64,000 nt of DNA, from the NCBI GenBank assembly GCA_021299715.1, contig JAJTEL010000004.1, forward strand, positions 1 to 64,000. The letters run 5' to 3'. Positions 26,931-36,894 of the stretch are shown piece after piece. A program made the position numbers and the translations under genes. This stretch comes from Ilumatobacteraceae bacterium. Its GTDB lineage: Bacteria > Actinomycetota > Acidimicrobiia > Acidimicrobiales > Ilumatobacteraceae. The stretch's first letter is position 1. Every line of letters begins with the position of its first letter. The notes beneath the pieces are model-generated. The model worked only from the letters and a program-made list of their open reading frames with translations, did no database searches and had not been told where the DNA came from.

Positions 26931-28050
26931 TTTTTCTGGACGCTGGGGTTGGGCCGAAGTGCACACTGGCCTTATTCAACACAACGTGGCAATAGTTGCT
27001 GAACGTATCGCACCAGCGAAGGTATGGGCTGTTGTTAAGGCAAACGCTTATGGACATGGTGCAGTGCCCGTTGCGCAAGCAGCACTTCAGGCGGGTGCAG
27101 AAGGTTTGTGTGTTGCCATTATCGATGAAGGTGTTGCCTTGCGTCGCGCTGGTGCAACGTGCCCCATTTTGTTGCTGAGTGAGCAACCACCAGAGATGAA
27201 CGACTTCATTGTTGGCTACGGCATTACTCCCACTGTTGCCACTACACGCGCCGTTGCAACTTTGGCAATGGCTGCATCAGCGGCAGACCGCACCGTCGGA
27301 GTTCATATCAAGATCGATACGGGAATGCATCGCATGGGTGTCGCCCCGAAAGAAGCAGTGAATTTGGCGAGGTTCATCTCTTCGTATGACTCACTCACCA
27401 TTGAGGGTGTCTATACGCACTTCGCTGTTGCCGACGACCCATCACACCCTGCAAATGCACAACAGTTGGCGCTGTTCAATGAAACGGTTGCCGCCTTGGC
27501 CGATGCGGGAATCACCCCACCGCTCATTCACGCAGCCAACAGTGCCGCTGCGTTGGCGTCGCCTGACAGTCGCTTTTCAATGGTGAGACTTGGTATTGCT
27601 ATGTATGGGTTGCGCCCTGGTCCTGGCGTTGCCGACCTATGTGCTGGTCTTATCCCTGCCATGTCACTGAAGGCACGTATTACTGCAGTTCGCTGGGTGG
27701 ACGAAGGTGAAGCCGTGTCGTACGGGTTACGCACGCCGTTAGAGAAGTCATCACTTATTGCCACTGTGCCATTGGGATACGCCGATGGCGTTCCACGCAC
27801 TCTCAGCACCACGAATGTTCGCGTATTGGTGAATGGAATACTACGTCGAATCGCTGGCACCATCACGATGGATCAGTTGATGATTGATTGCGAACAAGAT
27901 TCATCCATCACTGTGGGAGACGAAGTAGTACTCATTGGTCGTCAAGGTGACGAACGTGTGTCTGCCGACGATTGGGCAGATGCATTAGGCACCATTGGGT
28001 ACGAGATTGTGTGTGGAATTGGGCCCCGAGTCTTTCGGAGATACCAGTGA
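26920..28050 (+). CDS. alr: Alanine racemase
   Basis: A 376-residue PLP enzyme making D-alanine for peptidoglycan. The PLP lysine is in VVKANAYGHG near the N terminus. The second domain holds the catalytic tyrosine region SYGLRTPLEKSSLIATVPLGYADGV and GTITMDQLMID. The ATG at 26920 has GAGG at 10-base spacing; a GTG at 26914 is the alternative. It overlaps the end of nnr. Confidence 0.96.
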   Translation: MSVDFSGRWGWAEVHTGLIQHNVAIVAERIAPAKVWAVVKANAYGHGAVPVAQAALQAGAEGLCVAIIDEGVALRRAGATCPILLLSEQPPEMNDFIVGYGITPTVATTRAVATLAMAASAADRTVGVHIKIDTGMHRMGVAPKEAVNLARFISSYDSLTIEGVYTHFAVADDPSHPANAQQLALFNETVAALADAGITPPLIHAANSAAALASPDSRFSMVRLGIAMYGLRPGPGVADLCAGLIPAMSLKARITAVRWVDEGEAVSYGLRTPLEKSSLIATVPLGYADGVPRTLSTTNVRVLVNGILRRIAGTITMDQLMIDCEQDSSITVGDEVVLIGRQGDERVSADDWADALGTIGYEIVCGIGPRVFRRYQ

Positions 28051-28541
28051 TCTTTTGCGAGTCGTCATCTGTTGAAGACACTCACGCAATAGCTGGTGCT
28101 GTTGCGTCACTTGTTCGTCCCCGCGACATCATTGTCCTGGCCGGCGAGATGGGAGCTGGGAAAACTGCTTTCACTCTTGGGTTTGCACGTGCACTCGGAG
28201 TAAGCGAAAACGATCACGTGTCTTCTCCCACGTTTACGTTGGTGCATTCCTACACATCTGGAAAAATTCCTTTGTTACATGCCGATCTCTATCGATTGCA
28301 GACCATGGCAGAAGTTGCAGACCTTGGTCTACGCGAACAGGCCGATCTTGGTGCTGTGGCCTTGGTGGAATGGGGAGACGTTGCGCACGATGTCTTCGGG
28401 GAAGTGTTAACAGTTGAGTTAGCTCACGACGACGACAACGATGATGTGCGTCACATCACCATCAGCGTTGAAGGTCATGCGTGGGATTCCCGATGGGAAC
28501 GCCTGAAGGAATCAGTTCGTAGTTGGCGAGGTCACTCGTGA
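28047..28541 (+). CDS. tsaE: tRNA t6A biosynthesis ATPase TsaE
   Basis: A 164-residue P-loop ATPase with Walker A GEMGAGKTAFTLGFARALG, then SSPTFTLVHSY, PLLHADLYRL and LVEWGDVA. It acts with TsaB and TsaD in making threonylcarbamoyladenosine at tRNA A37. The GTG at 28047 overlaps the alr stop (GTGA) and has GGAG at 6-base spacing; a longer reading from 27972 lies inside alr and was rejected. Confidence 0.94.
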   Translation: MIFCESSSVEDTHAIAGAVASLVRPRDIIVLAGEMGAGKTAFTLGFARALGVSENDHVSSPTFTLVHSYTSGKIPLLHADLYRLQTMAEVADLGLREQADLGAVALVEWGDVAHDVFGEVLTVELAHDDDNDDVRHITISVEGHAWDSRWERLKESVRSWRGHS

Positions 28542-29242
28542 TTCTGGGAATTGAAACGTCTGTTGAACACGTTGGTGTTGCACTCGGCGACCATCGCGGT
28601 ATTCGTGCTCATGCACTTGTGGCAAGTGATCGTCGTCATGCAGAGTCGCTCACGCCCATGATTCAGTTCGTGGTTCGGCAAGCAGAGGCAACAATGTCCG
28701 ACATTTCTGCTGTTGCAGTAGATATCGGCCCAGGACTCTTTACAGGTATGCGCGTGGGTATTGCGACAGCGCAATCACTTGCATGGGCGCTCGACATTCC
28801 CGTTGTGCCGGTGTGCAGCCTGGATGCACTTGCTCTGAACGCAAACACCGAAGACATCACAGTTGCTGCAGCCCTCGATGCGCGCAGGGGAGAGGTGTAC
28901 TGGGCGTTGTATCGCATGAATGGCAACGGCCAAGAACCCCAGCGAATCACCGAGCCCGTTGTTTCGTCACCAGAAGATATGGCTATTCACCTTGCCGACC
29001 GCGCAGAAGATGTGGTGTGCGTGGGAACTGGAATCACCCGTTACGAAGAAACTTTCAGTGCGAATCCTTGGGTGCGTGTGCTTGGTGGAGAAACGCAATT
29101 TCCGTCAGCCACAGCAGTGGTGTCGTTAGGGACTGCTGCACTCATTGACGACCGTGGTATTGCGCCTCATGCCGTAGAACCCATGTACCTACGTGCGCCC
29201 GATGCCGAGATCAACTGGAAGACACGTGAGGGCGCACGATGA
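28538..29242 (+). CDS. tsaB: tRNA t6A biosynthesis protein TsaB
   Basis: A 234-residue ASKHA-fold protein, MILGIETSVEHVGVAL, with DIGPGLFTGMRVGIATAQSL and ALDARRGEVYWALY. It partners TsaD. The GTG at 28538 overlaps the tsaE stop and has GAGG at 6-base spacing; a TTG at 28523 would add five residues. Confidence 0.94.
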   Translation: MILGIETSVEHVGVALGDHRGIRAHALVASDRRHAESLTPMIQFVVRQAEATMSDISAVAVDIGPGLFTGMRVGIATAQSLAWALDIPVVPVCSLDALALNANTEDITVAAALDARRGEVYWALYRMNGNGQEPQRITEPVVSSPEDMAIHLADRAEDVVCVGTGITRYEETFSANPWVRVLGGETQFPSATAVVSLGTAALIDDRGIAPHAVEPMYLRAPDAEINWKTREGAR

Positions 29243-29769
29243 GTTTCATGCGCGAGCGCCCCATTAACGCACTCACCACCGAGGTCATGCGTCGTCGTCA
29301 CCTTCGTCGCGTGCTTCAGATTGAAGAGCAGGTGTATCCGCGTCCGTGGACTCATCGAACTTTCATCAGCGAACTAGCCGAAATGCGCAACGGGTCTCGC
29401 TATTACATGGTGGCCTATGTAGACGATGTCATGGTGGGTTACGCCGGTTTGATGTTCTCTGGCAACGACGCGCATGTCACCAACATTGCCGTCGACCCTG
29501 AATGGCAAGGGCGAGGTGTTGCAACCGAGATGATGCTCGACTTAGCCATTTTGTCGCACGAACGTGGTTGTGAAGCCATGACACTTGAAGTGCGCCACAC
29601 CAATACTGCGGCACAAAATCTTTACCGACGTTTTGGTTTTGTGCCGGCAGGTGTTCGAAAGCGCTACTACGAGAACACCGACGACGCCATCATTATGTGG
29701 GCACACGGCGTGGATACGGAAGAGTTCATGGAACGACTTCGTTTAATTGAATTGCGCAGGCCCGTATGA
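29239..29769 (+). CDS. rimI: Ribosomal-protein-alanine N-acetyltransferase RimI-like (GNAT)
   Basis: A 176-residue GNAT protein. The acetyl-CoA-binding motif is VDPEWQGRGVATEMMLDLA, preceded by AHVTNIAV and followed by TLEVRHTNTAAQNLYRRFGF and RKRYYENTDDAIIMW, all typical of RimI in tsaB-rimI-tsaD clusters. The known role is N-terminal acetylation of S18, though other targets exist. ATG overlaps the tsaB stop. Confidence 0.92.
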   Translation: MSFMRERPINALTTEVMRRRHLRRVLQIEEQVYPRPWTHRTFISELAEMRNGSRYYMVAYVDDVMVGYAGLMFSGNDAHVTNIAVDPEWQGRGVATEMMLDLAILSHERGCEAMTLEVRHTNTAAQNLYRRFGFVPAGVRKRYYENTDDAIIMWAHGVDTEEFMERLRLIELRRPV

Positions 29770-30785
29770 ACGTGAACGAATCCACTGTTGTTCTTGCAAT
29801 CGAAACGAGTTGTGACGAAACCGCTGCATCAGTAGTAATGGGTGGCAACGATGTGTTGTCATCCATCGTCAGCAGCCAAATCGACATTCACGCACGTTTT
29901 GGTGGCGTGGTGCCAGAAGTTGCAAGTCGCGCACATATGGAAGCGTTGATTCCGGTGGTGAATTCTGCTGTTGAAGAAGCGGGCATTTTGCCCCAACGCA
30001 TTGACGCCGTTGCTGCCACTGCCGGACCGGGCCTGATTGGCGCATTGTTAGTTGGCGTATCGGCAGCAAAGGCATTATCTCTGGTGTGGGACAAGCCATT
30101 CATTGGCATCAATCACCTTGAAGCACATTTGTATGCAGGCTTGCTCGACGACCCCACACTGCAGTTTCCACTCGTCGTGCTACTTGTGTCCGGTGGCCAC
30201 ACCATGATTATTGAAATGCGTGGTCACGGCGACTACACAATTCTTGGACGCACTATCGACGATGCCGCGGGTGAGGCGTACGACAAGGTGGCGCGCTACC
30301 TCACACTTGGATATCCCGGTGGCCCCATCATTGACAAGATTGCAGCTGATGGAAATCCCACTGCTGTTGATTTTCCACGCGCCATGATGCACGACGGTCT
30401 CGACGTGTCGTTCAGCGGATTGAAGACATCGGTTATCAACTACGTACGCAAGAACCCCACTATGTCAAACACCGACATTGCAGCGTCATTCCAATCTGCA
30501 GTTGTTGACGTGTTGTGTGCAAAGACCATCAAGGCTGCACAACAAGTAGGAGCCAAAGGAATTGTGTTGGGTGGTGGAGTGTCGGCAAACTCTGCGTTGC
30601 GCGCACAAATGACCGAACGCGGAAACGCAGCCGGTTTTCGCGTGGCGCTTCCCAGCCGCGCCATGTGTACCGACAACGCAGCCATGATTGCGGCCGCTGC
30701 ATGGCACCGATTGAAATCTGATGGTCCAATGGACTTGTCGTGCGGTGCGTATCCCAATCTGAAATTGTCGGACGTTCCACGATGA
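29766..30785 (+). CDS. tsaD: tRNA N6-threonylcarbamoyladenosine transferase TsaD
   Basis: A 339-residue enzyme starting VVLAIETSCDETAASVV. The metal-binding histidines lie in INHLEAHLYAG, and VLLVSGGHTMIIE, DDAAGEAYDKVARYLTLGYP and GVSANSALRAQM complete the family pattern. It transfers threonylcarbamoyl to A37 of tRNAs reading ANN codons. ATG overlaps the rimI stop. Confidence 0.97.
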   Translation: MNVNESTVVLAIETSCDETAASVVMGGNDVLSSIVSSQIDIHARFGGVVPEVASRAHMEALIPVVNSAVEEAGILPQRIDAVAATAGPGLIGALLVGVSAAKALSLVWDKPFIGINHLEAHLYAGLLDDPTLQFPLVVLLVSGGHTMIIEMRGHGDYTILGRTIDDAAGEAYDKVARYLTLGYPGGPIIDKIAADGNPTAVDFPRAMMHDGLDVSFSGLKTSVINYVRKNPTMSNTDIAASFQSAVVDVLCAKTIKAAQQVGAKGIVLGGGVSANSALRAQMTERGNAAGFRVALPSRAMCTDNAAMIAAAAWHRLKSDGPMDLSCGAYPNLKLSDVPR

Positions 30786-31918
30786 GCCGACTGCCCCTTG
30801 TTCTGCGCGGACGTGAATTTCCACTTCCCATTGTTCTTGCACCAATGGCTGGCGTCACCAACATTCCGTTTCGAGCTCAATGTCGTCAGTTTGGGCCTGG
30901 CCTCATTTATGTGAGCGAAATGGTGATGGCGGCCGCCTTGGTTCACGGCAATGAAAAGACGAAGAAAATGGTGGCATTCGGAGATGACGAAGATTTTCGC
31001 AGTTTGCAAATTTACGGAAGTGATCCCGACTTTGTGGGTCGTGCAGTACGCGCATTGTGCGAACAAGACATTGCCGACCACATTGATATGAATTTTGGTT
31101 GTCCAGCCAACAAAGTCACGCGTAAAGGTGGTGGCGCTGCAGTTCCGGTGAAGCGCAACCTCACTCGCGCCATCATGCGCGCAGCGGTACAGGCCGCAGA
31201 GCCTTTTGGTGTTCCCATTACATGCAAGTTCCGTATTGGTATCAACGACAACATCACCACATTCATCGACACGGGCAAAGCCGCTGAAGATGAAGGCATT
31301 GCAATGATTGCTCTTCACGCGCGTACTGCCGAACAGCACTACGGCGGCCATGCGCATTGGGAACGAATTGCAGAACTCAAGAATGCAGTCACCTCAATTC
31401 CCGTTCTTGGTAATGGCGATATTTGGGAGGCCTCTGATGCGCTTCGCATGATGGAAGAGACAGGGTGCGACGGGGTAGTTGTTGGTCGCGGATGTTTAGG
31501 AAAACCTTGGTTGTTCCGTGATCTGACTGACGCATTCTCTGGTCGTGCAGTTCAGGAATCTCCCACACTTGGCTTTGTCTTAGATGTGATGTTGCAACAC
31601 GCAGAAGGTCTGATGGCAATCATGGGACCCGACTTTGGCATTCGTAATTTCCGTAAGCATTGCGGTTGGTATCTCACGGGGTATCCCGTTGGTTCAGAAG
31701 TACGGCGTGCGTTTTCCACCATTTCGTCGTATGCAGATCTTCAACAACTTGCTGCACGACTCGATCATTCACTTCGTTTGGTTCCAGGTGGCGAGCGTTT
31801 GGCACGTGGCCATACCAATGGCCCCATCAAAGTTGTCTTGCCAGAGGGCTACTTAGACAATCGCGACGACATGACAATTCCTGACGACGCGTATGACACT
31901 GCACCAAGTGGCGGTTAA
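30782..31918 (+). CDS. dus: tRNA-dihydrouridine synthase (Dus family)
   Basis: A 378-residue FMN enzyme reducing uridine in tRNA. The TIM-barrel start is VLAPMAGVTNIPFR, the active-site cysteine is in DMNFGCPANKVTRKGGGAA, and GNGDIWEASDAL and GVVVGRGCLGKPWLF bind the flavin phosphate. The ATG at 30782 overlaps the tsaD TGA; a longer reading from 30740 lies in tsaD. It fits the tRNA-modification theme of the operon. Confidence 0.95.
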   Translation: MSRLPLVLRGREFPLPIVLAPMAGVTNIPFRAQCRQFGPGLIYVSEMVMAAALVHGNEKTKKMVAFGDDEDFRSLQIYGSDPDFVGRAVRALCEQDIADHIDMNFGCPANKVTRKGGGAAVPVKRNLTRAIMRAAVQAAEPFGVPITCKFRIGINDNITTFIDTGKAAEDEGIAMIALHARTAEQHYGGHAHWERIAELKNAVTSIPVLGNGDIWEASDALRMMEETGCDGVVVGRGCLGKPWLFRDLTDAFSGRAVQESPTLGFVLDVMLQHAEGLMAIMGPDFGIRNFRKHCGWYLTGYPVGSEVRRAFSTISSYADLQQLAARLDHSLRLVPGGERLARGHTNGPIKVVLPEGYLDNRDDMTIPDDAYDTAPSGG

Positions 31919-31921
31919 ACA

Positions 31922-32503
31922 GTGGGTCTCATTCTCGCGTCACGTTCGCCTCGCAGAATTGAATTGCTTGGGCGTCTCGGAATTGATCCACGAGTTGAAC
32001 CTGCCGACATAGACGAAACGCCCTTAGCCGGGGAAGATCCGATTGCATATGTGGAACGGCTCGCTCGTGAGAAGACCAGAGTGGCTCAGCAGAGATGGTG
32101 TGACGACATCGTTCTTGGTGCTGATACCACCATCGACCTCGATGGCGAGATCTTCGGAAAGCCAGACGACGAGGCCGACGCGCGGCGCATGTTGCGCAGA
32201 CTCAGCGCCCGCACCCATCGAGTGCACACAGGTATTGCCGCTAGTTGGGGGTCTCGGCGTGAACAGTCTTTGGTGGTGACATCCCTGGTCACCTTCGTCC
32301 CCGTCACCGATGAAACCCTGGAGTGGTACATCGGCACGGGCGAATGGCAGGGCAAAGCCGGGGCGTATGCCGTGCAAGGCCTAGGCGGGACCTTGGTGGA
32401 AGGGGTACGGGGGTCGTTATCCAACGTGATTGGCTTGCCCCTGCGAGAGACCGCCCAGCTGTTGCGCCTTGGGACCATTCCCGACGAGCCAGTTCTCGGT
32501 TAG
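31922..32503 (+). CDS. maf: Maf-family nucleoside triphosphate pyrophosphatase
   Basis: A 193-residue Maf protein starting at GTG: LILASRSPRRIELLGRLGI, then VLGADTTIDLDGEIFGKP and GTGEWQGKAGAYAVQGLGG. The family removes non-canonical or modified NTPs. It follows dus by three bases. Its stop codon lies inside the first CIRCE operator of groESL. Confidence 0.93.
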   Translation: MGLILASRSPRRIELLGRLGIDPRVEPADIDETPLAGEDPIAYVERLAREKTRVAQQRWCDDIVLGADTTIDLDGEIFGKPDDEADARRMLRRLSARTHRVHTGIAASWGSRREQSLVVTSLVTFVPVTDETLEWYIGTGEWQGKAGAYAVQGLGGTLVEGVRGSLSNVIGLPLRETAQLLRLGTIPDEPVLG

Positions 32504-32526
32504 CACTCGCTGGTCCCGGTTGCTAA
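32500..32526 (+). promoter_or_regulatory. CIRCE operator, upstream copy
   Basis: TTAGCACTC, 9 bases, GGTTGCTAA. The left arm is a perfect CIRCE half-site and the right arm differs at two positions from GAGTGCTAA. It overlaps the maf stop codon. HrcA binds CIRCE to repress chaperone genes. Confidence 0.75.
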
Positions 32527-32549
32527 CGCCGCCATAGGGTCCGTATCCT
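32520..32549 (+). promoter_or_regulatory. Candidate groESL promoter
   Basis: TTGCTA, 18 bases, TATCCT. The -35 overlaps the right arm of the upstream CIRCE and the -10 touches the left arm of the downstream one, so HrcA at either site would block RNA polymerase. Confidence 0.55.
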
Positions 32550-32575
32550 TAGCAATCGCACTCCTTGAGTGCTAA
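32549..32575 (+). promoter_or_regulatory. CIRCE operator, downstream copy
   Basis: TTAGCAATC, 9 bases, GAGTGCTAA. One mismatch in the left arm and a perfect right arm. It begins 49 bases after the first copy and ends 63 bases before groES. Confidence 0.9.
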
Positions 32576-32638
32576 CCCCCCGAGTCGGGCAACCGGCTCG
32601 GATTTCCATCTGCGAAACGCTGATTATTCGGAGGAAAC

Positions 32639-34568
<1,930 letters not shown>

Positions 34569-34624
34569 GGGAAAAGTTCCTGGAATAAACCCCACCTCAG
34601 GGTGGTTGTATCAAGAGCCTCCCG

Positions 34625-34666
34625 TTGATGGCCCAGACCCGAAAGGGCTGGGCCATCAATTTTTTT
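34625..34666 (+). terminator. Intrinsic terminator of groESL
   Basis: A 12-bp stem, TTGATGGCCCAG with CTGGGCCATCAA, continues after one bulged A into CCC/GGG around a GAAA loop. Seven T residues follow (34660-34666). Confidence 0.97.
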
Positions 34667-34670
34667 GTCC

Positions 34671-34676
34671 TACGGT
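34671..34676 (+). promoter_or_regulatory. Candidate leaderless -10 (TACGGT) for the small membrane protein gene
   Basis: TACGGT ends six bases before the ATG at 34683 and directly follows the T tract of the groEL terminator. No Shine-Dalgarno is visible. Confidence 0.5.
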
Positions 34677-34682
34677 TGTCGC

Positions 34683-35078
34683 ATGCAAGACGACGGCATG
34701 GAAGAAAAAATCAAGGACCACATAGATGAAGCGTTCGATGAACGCATGCCTCGTTCCCGGCGTCATCTCTGGTTGGTGCAACTGATTGAATACGCCATCG
34801 GATTCGCCATAGCCTTCAGTGCATCGCGTGCAGGGGAACCGCTTGTTCCCGCAATAGTGGCCGCAGCTGTCATTGCAAATGCAGCCACGGTGAAAGCTCC
34901 ATTATCTGCATTCCGGGTGAGTAGCCCACAGGTTCATCGCGCAATTGGAATTGTGTTGGCTGCAGGAACATTGGCATCCGCAATCTTTTTGGACGTTGAC
35001 GCAATGACGAAGGCTTTACTTGTGATCAGCGCGGTGGCAGAAGGCTTCGTGTCGGTACGCTTCGGTCATGGCATTTGA
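34683..35078 (+). CDS. Small integral membrane protein, unknown function
   Basis: A 131-residue protein. A charged N-terminal helix (about residues 1-30, rich in Asp, Glu, Lys and Arg) is followed by about four hydrophobic segments: LIEYAIGFAIAFSAS, LVPAIVAAAVIANAATV, AIGIVLAAGTLASAIFL and ALLVISAVAEGFVSV. I do not recognise a family. The start is the ATG six bases after TACGGT; an earlier in-frame start at 34665 overlaps the terminator. Its 3' end overlaps the next small gene by 11 bases. Confidence 0.75.
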   Translation: MQDDGMEEKIKDHIDEAFDERMPRSRRHLWLVQLIEYAIGFAIAFSASRAGEPLVPAIVAAAVIANAATVKAPLSAFRVSSPQVHRAIGIVLAAGTLASAIFLDVDAMTKALLVISAVAEGFVSVRFGHGI

Positions 35079-35238
35079 ACGACCTGCACCAGACCTCACG
35101 AAGTTGATTGCTGCATGGGAAGCGTGGGAAAAGGGCGAAGAAATGCCCGGCAAAGTCCTCGCCAATCTCAAGACTGCAGGTCTCGCTGAAATTCTTGTCG
35201 AATTGAAGTCAACTGGTTGGACTCCGAGCGCATCGTGA
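35068..35238 (+). CDS. Small conserved-looking protein of 56 residues, unknown function
   Basis: It reads MAFERPAPDLTKLIAAWEAW and ends STGWTPSAS. It is helical, acidic and soluble, with two Trp in a WEAWEKGEE stretch. It overlaps the upstream membrane gene by 11 bases and its TGA overlaps the likely GTG start of the Nudix gene, as coupled genes do. No function can be assigned; the tight coupling and normal codon use are the reasons to call it. Confidence 0.65.
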   Translation: MAFERPAPDLTKLIAAWEAWEKGEEMPGKVLANLKTAGLAEILVELKSTGWTPSAS

Positions 35239-35918
35239 GCCCCCGACGCGGTGGCGCACAAGTCATTCCGCGTCCCGACACCTGGCGACTAGGTGAACCA
35301 CCTCAGTGGTTGACCTCCGTTTCGTCATCTCGCCTCACTCGTGAGCATGTTGAACAACGAATAGGTGCATATGTTGCAGCCGAACAGCCATCTTTGGGTG
35401 GAGTAAATGATGAATGGCTCGCTAGTGCGCGCGCATCTGCGGTTCTGGTGCCGCTTATTGAAACACCACGCGGATTATCTGTTGTTCTCACCCGACGTGC
35501 TGATCACTTACGCAATCACCGCGGAGAAATTTCGTTTCCTGGCGGTCGAGTGGAGGAATCTGAATCTCTCATCGAGGCTGCGCTTCGTGAAGCCACAGAA
35601 GAAGTGGCATTACCAGTAGAGAATGTCTCTGTTATTGGTCAACTAGACCCACATGCCACATTCGTGAGCAACAGTCTTATTGTTCCGGTTGTTGGAATGG
35701 TGAACGGATCACCCAATCTCACAGCGCAAGCGTCAGAAGTTGCACGAATACTTGTAGTTCCGCTGACCGAGCTTGCTCATCCCGATTCGTATCGCAATGA
35801 ATGGTGGGCAACTCCGCGCGGGGATTTGAATATTCACTTCTTTTATCTTCACGACGAAACTATCTGGGGAGCCACAGGTCGAATTCTGCGTCAATTATTC
35901 GACGTACTGTTCACATAG
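35235..35918 (+). CDS. Nudix hydrolase, CoA pyrophosphatase-like
   Basis: A 227-residue Nudix protein. The Nudix box is GRVEESESLIEAALREATEEV. Just before it, LTRRADHLRNHRGEISFPGG matches the extra motif of the CoA pyrophosphatase subgroup (NudL/Nudt7-like), which splits CoA into phosphopantetheine and 3',5'-ADP. The GTG at 35235 overlaps the preceding stop; a TTG at 35217 would add six residues. The CoA assignment rests on that one motif. Confidence 0.85.
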   Translation: MSPRRGGAQVIPRPDTWRLGEPPQWLTSVSSSRLTREHVEQRIGAYVAAEQPSLGGVNDEWLASARASAVLVPLIETPRGLSVVLTRRADHLRNHRGEISFPGGRVEESESLIEAALREATEEVALPVENVSVIGQLDPHATFVSNSLIVPVVGMVNGSPNLTAQASEVARILVVPLTELAHPDSYRNEWWATPRGDLNIHFFYLHDETIWGATGRILRQLFDVLFT

Positions 35919-35920
35919 AT

Positions 35921-36349
35921 TTACGGGCCCGCATAGGTGCGTACTGCTCGATAAAACGTTTCTGCCCATGCCGTGCACGATGTGCGCGCAGTTTTTGTTC
36001 GCTTCGCACAATCCGTCAGCATGTCTTTCTTGAAGACAGCATCAACGCGAGCTCGCATTTGTGGGGTCCACCATTTGCCGCCATCTAGTTTTCCTAGGTT
36101 TCGATACGCAAAATCGTGTCGTCGACATGCATTGAAAAAGTCAAACGTGCGCCCCGTGCTTCCCACAACGGGAACAGAGCATCCATCGGTGGTCCATGTC
36201 AGGCGAGAGTCTCGCGAGTTTGAATCGGCAATGGTGATGAATGTTGGCAGTGACGTATTGAAAACTAATTTGCGGGCGACAACGTCTGGAGCAGGGGGAG
36301 GAGTAGCCGACATGCATGCGGCAACAAGAATCGAGGCAAGAACAGCCAT
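35921..36349 (-). CDS. Prokaryotic phospholipase A2-like lipoprotein
   Basis: A 142-residue protein from the ATG at 36349, which has AAGGAG at 6-base spacing. The N terminus is a short hydrophobic signal ending in the lipobox-like LVAAC, so the protein is probably lipid-anchored outside the membrane. WTTDGCSVPV and FNACRRHDFAYRNLG match the bacterial phospholipase A2 family, with the His-Asp pair as the catalytic site, and further Cys residues can form disulfides. It follows ribH by 62 bases on the same strand. Confidence 0.82.
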   Translation of the reverse strand: MAVLASILVAACMSATPPPAPDVVARKLVFNTSLPTFITIADSNSRDSRLTWTTDGCSVPVVGSTGRTFDFFNACRRHDFAYRNLGKLDGGKWWTPQMRARVDAVFKKDMLTDCAKRTKTARTSCTAWAETFYRAVRTYAGP

Positions 36350-36411
36350 GAGAATCTCCTTCGCATGGCTGTGTGTGCGGAAGTGTGCGCTGGCGGGCAC
36401 GACGATGTGTT

Positions 36412-36894
36412 TTACGCCTTAAGGCACTTCAACAACAACGCCATTTCAACTGCGCCTACTGCTGCCTCGTCGCCTTTGTTGTCAATTCCTGGTCCACTGC
36501 GATCAATTGCTTGCTGTTCGGTGTTGACGGTGAGGACACCAAACATCACTGGGATACCCGTTGACATTTGTGCATCTTGAATTCCGCGGGCCGCTTCATT
36601 ACACACATAATCAAAGTGGGGAGTATCGCCCTTAATGACCGTGCCCAAACAAATGATTGCATCCACTTTTCCTGTTTGTGCCAACGCTTTGGCTGCCAAC
36701 GGAAGTTCAAATGCACCGGGTACCCATGCTTCCATCACATCGGAATCGGCAACGCCCAGACGTTCAAGTCCACGCAGCGCTCCGTCGCGCAAGTTGGTGA
36801 CGATGTGATCATTGAATCGTGCGCCAATGATGGCAACGCGAAGTCCAGAGCCGTCGAGGTCGGGCAGTGCGCTACTTGATCCTGCTCGTGTCAT
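36412..36894 (-). CDS. ribH: 6,7-dimethyl-8-ribityllumazine synthase
   Basis: A 160-residue lumazine synthase, condensing the ribityl-uracil intermediate with dihydroxybutanone phosphate. Motifs: IIGARFNDHIVTNLRDGAL, VPGAFELPLAAKAL, GTVIKGDTPHFDYVCNEAARG with the catalytic His. It assembles as a pentamer or 60-mer in known cases. Its start overlaps the end of ribBA by one base. Confidence 0.97.
   Translation of the reverse strand: MTRAGSSSALPDLDGSGLRVAIIGARFNDHIVTNLRDGALRGLERLGVADSDVMEAWVPGAFELPLAAKALAQTGKVDAIICLGTVIKGDTPHFDYVCNEAARGIQDAQMSTGIPVMFGVLTVNTEQQAIDRSGPGIDNKGDEAAVGAVEMALLLKCLKA

Noticed and set aside
30440-31357. 305-residue open frame opposite tsaD and dus
   Set aside because: Spans two confident genes on the other strand and has no motif.
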